A stretch of 64,000 nucleotides of DNA, taken from assembly GCF_030687395.1 (NCBI RefSeq), contig NZ_CP117430.1, positions 1,302,001-1,366,000 of the forward strand. Direction: 5' to 3'. The position numbers were made by a program, and so were the translations under genes. The stretch is from Pseudomonas wuhanensis (GTDB taxonomy: Bacteria; Pseudomonadota; Gammaproteobacteria; Pseudomonadales; Pseudomonadaceae). Of this stretch, positions 58,201 through 64,000 are shown piece by piece (position 1 is the stretch's first letter; each line of letters begins with the position of its first letter). Under the pieces are notes generated by a model. The model ran no database searches and was not told where the DNA came from. It saw nothing but the letters and a program-made list of their open reading frames with translations.

Positions 58201-59878
58201 TGGGCAAAGCCACGCTGGGTGGTTGTTGATAGGGCGTGAGATCCGGGTTCCACAAGCGGGTCTTGCCATCGGCCAGTTGCACCGGTTTCAGCCCTTCGAC
58301 AAACGACGAAAGCTTCTGGTTCGCCACTTTGCCCACTGCTGCACCCACGGCGAAAATGCCCAGCTGAACGATGCTTTCAAGCACGCCGATAGCCTGTTCA
58401 CCTGCTTCGGCCAGACGGCCTTCAGCCAGGTCGACGATGCCCTCGACCACTTCATACGTCAGTTGATAAGCCGTGTAGGCCAGCATCAACTCACCGAGAC
58501 CGGGTACAAAGGGCATCGCCACCAGTAAGGCGACATTGAAAATATCCGAGAGCATTTTTTCCAGATTGTCCCACCAGGCCCAGCGCGCCATGCGATCGGC
58601 GTATTCGGTGGAAATCGCGATCTCTCGCGCGTCATTGAGAATCTTGTTCAGCTTCTGCTGGTAGAGGTACTTCCACAGGTCGCCGTCGAAGCGGGTCTGG
58701 CGATCATCTTCGAACCTCGACAGGCTGAACTGCAGGTCCGGCTTGTCCACCGGTGTCTCCCGCCAGCTCGGCATGTTCGAATCAGGGGCAACCTGGTGCC
58801 ATTTCACCTGGCTCAAGCGCTCATTCAGTCGGGCGAAAAACGCACCGCGCTGGGAATGGGCAATGAACTGGCTGAAGAAGGTTTGATAGTGTCCTGATGC
58901 CGGTGCTGGATCGTCCCGTAACTGGCGAGTCAGCTCGGCCATGAACTCGATGGTTGAAGGGTATTGCCTGAGTGGATGCTCGGGGTCGTTGGGGACATAG
59001 GCAATCAGTGGCTCGGGGACATTGCTGGTGAGCACATCGGCTGTGATCAGCACGATGCCGGTCAGGGCAACGTCCATCATGACCAGGTTGTAGCAGCTGA
59101 CGGCTTTACCGTTCCATGTCGGTTTTTTTTGCTCATTGAGCATGCTCTGCACAACGGCGTAGGCGTGTTGGCTGAGGTCTTTTTTTATCAGCGCCATGCG
59201 CGCGGCAGCTTTTAATGCACTTTTCTGGCTTTGATTGACCCGGTAGCGCAGCACATTGCTGGCCAGCCTGTCGGTCGGTAGCAGAAATGATTTGAGATGT
59301 CGTTCGTATTGAGCACCGAGGTTCAGATCGCGACAGAGTGTCTTGAACTGATCGATGCGCATTTTGTGCTTGAGGGGTTTTATTCTGAAATGCCCCCGGT
59401 TGTCAGGGCGAGTAATGAACTCGGAATCCGCGGTGAAGGTTTCGCTGCTCGAGAAGTTGTGCAGCGCCGCATCGAGCAGGGACACCGTGCGGCTTTGAGT
59501 GCCGGACGCGAAGTCATGCACCCACCAGGACGTTCCCACTGGCGCATACAGGCGCAGCCAGGTGTCCTTCACATCTTCTTCCAGGCCGAATCGGTCTTTC
59601 AGGGCTTTTTTCAGCAGCGGTTCGGCGAAGGCGTAAACGTCTTGCAGTTCGCTGAGCGCCTTGTCCACGCTGTTCTGCGCGACCCAATGATCCTTGATGT
59701 CTTCCTTCAAGCGCTGATGTTCGGCTGCCGAGGCGGTTCTGTGCCAGTCGGGAAGATTCAGCCTGACGGTTTTCAGCGCACTGACGCGTTGCAATGATGC
59801 ATCGGTGAGCCACGGGGGGATGGCATTGCGGATTAATTCGTGATGAGTACTTTCAGGTGTAAGCGGGGTAATCGGCAT
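55223..59878 (-). CDS. Giant DUF6543 protein with LRRs and a NEL-type E3 ubiquitin ligase domain
   Basis: This 1551-residue protein has an N-terminal DUF6543-type region (about 1-520) with a long hydrophobic part near 440-520 (ALLVAMPFVPGLGELMLAY and others). Leucine-rich repeats follow at about 1036-1173 (ITVLKLDNTQF, LRELSAKSCELTQLP, LERLRLSSNRI). The C-terminus resembles the NEL domain of IpaH/SspH ligases, with a Cys-Ala-Asp motif at Cys1317 (APVDCADAGAQLF) as candidate catalytic site. NEL proteins modify eukaryotic proteins with ubiquitin. No signal peptide, secretion genes or chaperone are nearby. It is probably a host-directed effector, although delivery is unknown. Confidence 0.82.
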   Translation of the reverse strand: MPITPLTPESTHHELIRNAIPPWLTDASLQRVSALKTVRLNLPDWHRTASAAEHQRLKEDIKDHWVAQNSVDKALSELQDVYAFAEPLLKKALKDRFGLEEDVKDTWLRLYAPVGTSWWVHDFASGTQSRTVSLLDAALHNFSSSETFTADSEFITRPDNRGHFRIKPLKHKMRIDQFKTLCRDLNLGAQYERHLKSFLLPTDRLASNVLRYRVNQSQKSALKAAARMALIKKDLSQHAYAVVQSMLNEQKKPTWNGKAVSCYNLVMMDVALTGIVLITADVLTSNVPEPLIAYVPNDPEHPLRQYPSTIEFMAELTRQLRDDPAPASGHYQTFFSQFIAHSQRGAFFARLNERLSQVKWHQVAPDSNMPSWRETPVDKPDLQFSLSRFEDDRQTRFDGDLWKYLYQQKLNKILNDAREIAISTEYADRMARWAWWDNLEKMLSDIFNVALLVAMPFVPGLGELMLAYTAYQLTYEVVEGIVDLAEGRLAEAGEQAIGVLESIVQLGIFAVGAAVGKVANQKLSSFVEGLKPVQLADGKTRLWNPDLTPYQQPPSVALPSDARPDALGLYQHQGKRLLPLDGQLFEVEKAPDSDQHRIKHPQRPEAYAPALTHNGEGAWVSETENPRSWEGATLMRRIGHRVDTFTDTQLEQIRQISGTDETVLRRVHVERAPSPPLLTDTLQRLGASEKVAEAVSPDVTLLLIDFPDLPIPVAERIIKDATLQEQQQMTQQRRLPLRLKTRARELQFETQSVRAAQGVYQDTLTNIDTERLVLGALRTYTNTFGDLRIEIRQGAFDGELRCSAGPEEATQVRVLIRNEAGQYQVRNASDQPIHEAEGFLEAILHAMGRIRQNALGYKPGDAEFFRQWVIAKTAPPSERRTLLARPPIRPVAEHETLLLVRGGGLSKDGETVHDRIRDQYPHFSEREVDVFANALIEKGEPLKAMEQEEDDLDELRVILNRWEYQQPQHWGPDPQGFLNGGGQHISRRLIECFERRNLELGNRTDPVHYALDLSREWLPLNLETWWTKRPELKQFLNRITVLKLDNTQFGSEPNGLLKDFPNLRELSAKSCELTQLPYGIGQLHRLERLRLSSNRIVLDAYAVEKLRNLTFLEILRLEDNPLGRLPDIGRMPRLKVVALKNTGLSTWPEGTLAKPRPRGFFLDLRENPISQIPDVVSGSPDAWVVARTRLDVGQLHEVHQVTYQALRRSVQLPAEPVEPSSTRVPPMISSTYSASHWNDVPGWGVDRATLWSELIDEPDAQRFMAVLIDTQNSADYRAGGQAQAQLLQRVWRMLDAVHIDARLREKLFTMAIAPVDCADAGAQLFNHMGINVLASEAYSYSTDTPQLERSLVTLAKGAARLERVNEIARADIVGRDGNPDDVEVYLAYQTGLAQRLGLPWQSEKMLYRGVSGVTDAMIKQAGDTVLELEEGDGLVNKMLEQDFWEQYLRETWPVRIETNKRQYLDQSEQLESLRSTQREWADATPLSDTQRAVLRNRLRALMNDLPVPETVVFADEPMSDALFDRLLVDLGDEEKELSRRLTREALRRAGQ

Positions 59879-60054
59879 GGGTTTGTCGTCCAGTCATCCA
59901 TGATGGGACGACCAGACTAGGCAAGGGGAGGCGCTGAAAAAAGCGCAAATATAAGCAGGGTCCGGGTAGCGTTTACGGCTCGATGCTTCCAATAATCGAG
60001 AGCGAAAAATACATAGTTACCGCCACGCCTGGAGCGACGGCTGAAAGGCCCCGG

Positions 60055-63000
60055 TTAGCGTTCTGCCGTTGTCACCGTGCCCTGGCACATCGTATGGGTG
60101 CCGGGTTGCAGATAAGGCGAAAGAATCGGCGCCATGCCCTTGAGCACTTGCGTAGGTAACGCCGAAGTGAATTTGAAATTCTCGGCCGTGCGCCCCGGGA
60201 CATAGGCGGTGAGGGTGCCGAAATGCCGGTCGCCGATGTAGAACACGAACGTCGCGGTACGGTTGATCGATTTCGAGCTGAGAATCCGCCCGCCGGAACC
60301 AATGGCCTCAATGCGGTTGTCGCCGGTACCGGTTTTGCCGCCCATGGCCAACGGGCTACCGTCAGCCAGTTTGAAACTGCCCGCCACGCGTTTGGCCGTG
60401 CCGGCATCCACCACTTGTGACAAGGCCTCGCGCATGGCCGTTGCCACCTCGGAAGGCATGACTCGTTTGCCCACATCCGGGTTATTGATCAGTTTGGTTT
60501 CGTACGGTGTATCTGCCGCAAAGTGCAGGCTGTCGATACGCAGTGTCGGCATGCGCACACCGTCGTTGAGGATGGTGCCGATCAGCTCCGCCAATGCCGC
60601 GGGGCGGTCGCCGGAGCTGCCGATGGCGGTGGCCAGCGAGGGCACCAGGTGATCGAACGGATACCCGACTTTCTGCCAGCGTTGGTGAATGTCGAGGAAC
60701 GCCTCGATTTCCAGCATAGTGCGGATTCGGCTGTCGCGGGCACCCTTGTGTCGGCTCTTGAACAGCCAGCTATAGACTTCCTGACGCTCGAACTGGCTGG
60801 CTTTGACGATCTGGCTGAACTTGGCGTCGGGGTTGTTCAGCAAGTAGCCGATCAACCACAGATCCAGCGGGTGAACCTTGGCGATGAAGCCCTGGTCCGG
60901 CAAATCGTAGCTGCCGGGGCCGTAGCTCAGGTAGAGGCGTTCAAGGCGTTCATCGGTCAGTTTTTCTTTAAGCTTGTCGCCTTTGAGGTGCGAGCGCACG
61001 AAGGTGTTGAAGCTTTCCTGATCGGCCTGGGGGAATAGATAACGATGCACGGCGGACATGCGAATCGGGGTCGGGCGCATGCCGTCGAGAAAGGTCTCGA
61101 GCCGCGCCCGGGTGTCCTTGTTGCGGTATTTCTTCCAGAACTTCAGCAGGAACGAGGTGCCTTCTTTGTCGGCGAATGAGGCCAGGTATTCCTGGCGCCG
61201 GGGGTCGCGATCATCCTTGAGCAGTTCGGCGCTGTTGTTGGGACCGGAATAGGTGGTGTAGCGCACCAGGTCGCGCATCAGCCGAATGAACGGCAGGTTG
61301 ATTGACTCACGAATGGCATCACGCAGGGTCGGCAGGCGGCCGTTGTCTTCCTTGCGAAAGTTATTGAAGGTATGCAGCCCGCCACCGGTGAAAAAGGCTT
61401 CGCCAGGGCTGGCGGAGTATTTGCGATCCAGCGCGGCATTCAGCATGTTCGGAAGGTTGCGGTCTTTGTTCTGTATCAGGTAATCGACGGCCCAGCGGCT
61501 CAGACGGTCCTGGTCCGGGACCTCGACTTTTTTCAGTTCAGGGACGCTCATCTCTGCGTACTTATCGTGCAGCTCGGCAATGATCTGCAGGTAAGTGGTG
61601 AGCACGCGCATTTTTGCGGTGGAGCCCAGTTCCAGCTTGCTGCCCTCATTGATGTCGAACGGCTGGTCGGTGCTGTCGGTCTGCACCCGTACCCGCGAGC
61701 CGTCCGGTGTCAGTTCGAACAGGGTGAAGCTGTAGCGCACCTCTGTGGTGCTGGTCGGTGTGAGCAGACGTTCGCCAATCAGGCCGATTTCCGCTGCATA
61801 AGTCGGGTCGGCCAGATGTTTGAGGTACGCGGTGGCCTGGGTTTGCAACTCGCCTTGCAGCGTGCTGGTGGCGGACAGGTCGAGGCGGTCGAGGTCATAC
61901 AGCGGACGGTTGAGCAACCCGCCCAGACGGCTGCGCGCCACACTGATGCCCTTGTTGGTTTCGATGGGCTGAATAGTGGGCTGGGTGGCCCAGTCGCGGT
62001 AGGTCACTTTACTGGCCAATGCCGCCGCCGCGAGTGGCGCATCGATCACGCCATTCTGCGCCAGCAGGCGAATATGACTGTCGGTGAGACTGGCCAATTC
62101 ATCACGGCCCTTGGTCAAGTAATGGGAAGGGCGACGCTGAGCAATCATCAGTGACAGCATTTCACGCAGGGCCAGACCTTTTTCCGACAGACTTTTCGGA
62201 TCCGTATCGGTACTGGCCAGCCGTTTGTTGGCCTGGTTGAAATCGGCGCCGTACCAGACGCGCAAACCTTCGGCCATGCCATGCACTTCACCGTGGCCCG
62301 GTACCGCCGACAGCGGAACACTGTTGAGGTAATCGCGAATCACATTTTGCCGGACCTGGAGGGTTTCCGGCCCCGCTTGATAGGCCCGCACGCTGGCGGA
62401 AATCATTTGCCGGATCTTTTCCGCGCCCGACACCGTCAAGCCGTCGGGGGAATGTCGATACTTCTCAAGCTGCGTCGCCAGCGTACTGCCGCCGGCCGAC
62501 TGGCCGGGCAGGCGCAACAACTTGGCCACTTGGGACCACGCCGCCATGCCGAACCGTGGCCAATCCACGGCGGGGTTGGCCAAAGGCTGACGGGGATCGA
62601 GCAAAAAGCGGTTTTCGATGAAGAGCAAACTGTTGACCACTACCGGAGGGATCGCCGCAAAGCTCGAATAGAGCTGTTGTGGATATTTGAATTGATACAG
62701 CGGTGCCGCGCGGCAATCGGTGATCGACAACCCAGCCTGGATTTTTTCGGCATAGGGCACGAAAAAGCCCTTGTCGCTGTACTTCATCAGCGCCGGGGAA
62801 AAGCGGGTTTGTGCCGACACTACGTAATCGCGCTTGAGCAGGCGCGGCAGAAATTCATCCAGGGAGCTGTAACCCAGGCGTTGATCGAATGGGCCTGCGC
62901 CAGGGTAGCGAATGGCGTCGCTGGGGCCGGGCTGCAGCTCGTACTTCAGCGAGGCGGCATATTTGCTGATTTCCCGGGCCTGAAACTTGGAGGTACGCAT

Positions 63001-63183
63001 TTCCTTGGCCGCGGCGAGGCCGAGGACAATCAGAATAATCAGCAGCAGCAACCAGAAAGCCCCCCAGCCGTGTCGGGAACGACGGGGTTTCTCAGGTAAA
63101 GGCGCTTCATCCACTCGTTCAGTCGGAACCACAGTTTTACTCGAATCGGTTTGCCACAAAGCGCCCATAGTCGACTGATCCAT
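60055..63183 (-). CDS. GT51 transglycosylase/transpeptidase (class A PBP-like), 1042 aa
   Basis: A short cytoplasmic N-terminus, one membrane helix at about 41-60 (WGAFWLLLLIILIVLGLAAA), and then a GT51 domain with FIENRFLLDPRQPL and GGSTLATQLEK. The transpeptidase part keeps the SxxK motif as STAK near residue 520 and the KTGT motif in GGKTGTGDNR near 948. It is longer than PBP1c or PBP1b, with extra sequence between the motifs. Similar long proteins are found next to the same permease type in P. aeruginosa, to my recollection. The exact role in wall synthesis is unclear. An amino-acid permease gene is divergent. Confidence 0.83.
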   Translation of the reverse strand: MDQSTMGALWQTDSSKTVVPTERVDEAPLPEKPRRSRHGWGAFWLLLLIILIVLGLAAAKEMRTSKFQAREISKYAASLKYELQPGPSDAIRYPGAGPFDQRLGYSSLDEFLPRLLKRDYVVSAQTRFSPALMKYSDKGFFVPYAEKIQAGLSITDCRAAPLYQFKYPQQLYSSFAAIPPVVVNSLLFIENRFLLDPRQPLANPAVDWPRFGMAAWSQVAKLLRLPGQSAGGSTLATQLEKYRHSPDGLTVSGAEKIRQMISASVRAYQAGPETLQVRQNVIRDYLNSVPLSAVPGHGEVHGMAEGLRVWYGADFNQANKRLASTDTDPKSLSEKGLALREMLSLMIAQRRPSHYLTKGRDELASLTDSHIRLLAQNGVIDAPLAAAALASKVTYRDWATQPTIQPIETNKGISVARSRLGGLLNRPLYDLDRLDLSATSTLQGELQTQATAYLKHLADPTYAAEIGLIGERLLTPTSTTEVRYSFTLFELTPDGSRVRVQTDSTDQPFDINEGSKLELGSTAKMRVLTTYLQIIAELHDKYAEMSVPELKKVEVPDQDRLSRWAVDYLIQNKDRNLPNMLNAALDRKYSASPGEAFFTGGGLHTFNNFRKEDNGRLPTLRDAIRESINLPFIRLMRDLVRYTTYSGPNNSAELLKDDRDPRRQEYLASFADKEGTSFLLKFWKKYRNKDTRARLETFLDGMRPTPIRMSAVHRYLFPQADQESFNTFVRSHLKGDKLKEKLTDERLERLYLSYGPGSYDLPDQGFIAKVHPLDLWLIGYLLNNPDAKFSQIVKASQFERQEVYSWLFKSRHKGARDSRIRTMLEIEAFLDIHQRWQKVGYPFDHLVPSLATAIGSSGDRPAALAELIGTILNDGVRMPTLRIDSLHFAADTPYETKLINNPDVGKRVMPSEVATAMREALSQVVDAGTAKRVAGSFKLADGSPLAMGGKTGTGDNRIEAIGSGGRILSSKSINRTATFVFYIGDRHFGTLTAYVPGRTAENFKFTSALPTQVLKGMAPILSPYLQPGTHTMCQGTVTTAER

Positions 63184-63312
63184 TCACGCAGATTGATCGG
63201 ACTTGTTTGAAGCTTAGACGGTGGTTGGGGTTGGTGAAAAAATTGTGAATAACCAAATGTCAGGTATGCCCCATCACCTGTGGCAAGAGAGCTTTTGTGG
63301 TGAAGGATCTGT

Positions 63313-63342
63313 TGTGGCGAGGGAGCTTGCTCCCTCGCCACA
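63313..63342. repeat. Type-2 REP hairpin (perfect 13-bp stem)
   Basis: TGTGGCGAGGGAG and CTCCCTCGCCACA enclose CTTG. It is the core of the second REP family and lies between the two divergent genes. The remaining bases 63184-63714 show no ORF and no confident promoter. Confidence 0.7.
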
Positions 63343-63714
63343 GGGGGGGGGTGTCTTCTGTAATGGCTGAGCTAGACGCATCAACGAGGTAAATGCCGCC
63401 TACGCAGGGGCATGACGATGCACCATTGCTGTGCAATACTCGGCGCCGTTTCAGTGGCGAATAATCCTACAAAAGTCAGGTAATGCCCCTCCGAAAACCG
63501 CGCTTTTGCCGAGAGTTATGGCTGAATGTTGTGGTTTATAGAGTGAAAAACCCTACTGGAAGCTTTTTATACTGCACGCCCGCTGATCTTGCAGGTTTTG
63601 TCCTGCAAGACGGGTCTGCCCATGAGGCTGGCCCGGTTTCGCAGAAGCGCTGGCTTATCGGTCGGTGCTTCGACACTCGGTGGTCAAATCCAATAACAAG
63701 ACGAGGTTGTACCT

Positions 63715-64000
63715 ATGCCAGTCGGCAATCACCTGCCTCACGGCGAGACCGCTCAGGGCGGCCCGCTTAAACGCGAACTCGGCGAACGGCATATTCGCTT
63801 GATGGCGCTCGGTGCCTGTATCGGCGTCGGCCTGTTCCTGGGTTCGGCCAAGGCCATCGAAATGGCCGGCCCGGCCATCATGCTCTCCTACATCATTGGC
63901 GGTCTGGCGATCCTGGTGATCATGCGCGCCCTCGGCGAGATGGCCGTGCACAACCCGGTCGCCGGCTCGTTCAGCCGTTATGCACAAGACTACCTTGGCC
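63715..64000 (+). CDS. Amino-acid permease, APC/AAT family (3' partial)
   Basis: The first 95 residues are visible: '[24 protein letters not shown]' followed by '[28 protein letters not shown]' (in pieces), the signature of the APC amino-acid transporter (AAT) subfamily. The substrate cannot be read from this fragment. The gene runs beyond the window end. It is divergent from the GT51 gene. Confidence 0.88.
   Translation, partial: MPVGNHLPHGETAQGGPLKRELGERHIRLMALGACIGVGLFLGSAKAIEMAGPAIMLSYIIGGLAILVIMRALGEMAVHNPVAGSFSRYAQDYLG

Noticed and set aside
56627-58528. 633-codon plus-strand ORF opposite the NEL gene
   Set aside because: Antisense shadow of the 1551-residue gene; the composition is typical of a reversed GC-rich frame.
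63415-63550. Possible sigma-54 promoter of the permease
   Set aside because: TGGCTG...TTGT has the wrong spacing and lacks the GC at -12.

Overview
The window looks like chromosomal DNA of a fluorescent-group Pseudomonas. The evidence is the gene set (bamB-der, guaBA, cmoBA, asrA-type lon with an I42 inhibitor, gcd with oprB), the GC-rich codon use, and dense REP/REPIN repeats of the TGTGGGAGCGGGC...GCCCGCGA type between genes. No rRNA, tRNA or CRISPR array was seen. The window opens inside bamB and closes inside an amino-acid permease gene.

Layout. 1-15.4 kb is mostly housekeeping: bamB, der, an aminotransferase/omega-amidase pair, leuA with a probable leader peptide, an M23 peptidase with xseA, a LysR regulator divergent from a TauE-type permease, a zinc-ribbon protein, guaB and guaA. 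15.5-20.2 kb holds a giant DUF6543 toxin-like protein whose C-terminal two thirds is a tandem duplication. 20.3-28.7 kb is a trehalose PTS locus: treR, then treP, treC, a porin, a fused IIA-HPr-EI protein and a Cys-less EIIB-like protein, with two palindromic operators between treR and treP. 28.7-42.2 kb is patchy. It contains two small DUF3077/DUF6124-type genes preceded by similar structured leaders, an IS256-family element inserted between one leader and its probable promoter, a multicopper oxidase, tadA, cmoAB, a lysoplasmalogenase, an I42 inhibitor, lon2 with a heat-shock-type promoter, and an IS110/IS1111-type element that split a REP. 42.2-49 kb has membrane glucose dehydrogenase and OprB, then a ferric-reductase/PadR pair. 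49.3-55.1 kb is an alternative (CS1/CFA-type) chaperone-usher fimbrial operon. 55.2-59.9 kb is a second giant DUF6543 protein with leucine-rich repeats and a NEL-type ubiquitin-ligase domain. The end carries a GT51/transpeptidase protein and the permease.

How it fits together. Trehalose would enter through the porin, be phosphorylated by the IIA-HPr-EI relay via TreP, and be split by TreC under TreR control. OprB and Gcd form a periplasmic glucose-oxidation route. The fimbriae and the two giant effector-like proteins suggest contact with a eukaryotic host or competitor; this is inference.

The observations most worth following are (1) a likely bridge-RNA region in the IS110-type element with segments matching the REP it entered, (2) a covarying leader RNA shared by the two DUF3077/DUF6124 genes with mutually exclusive hairpins at the ribosome-binding site, and (3) the duplicated Tiki/EreA-like toxin.
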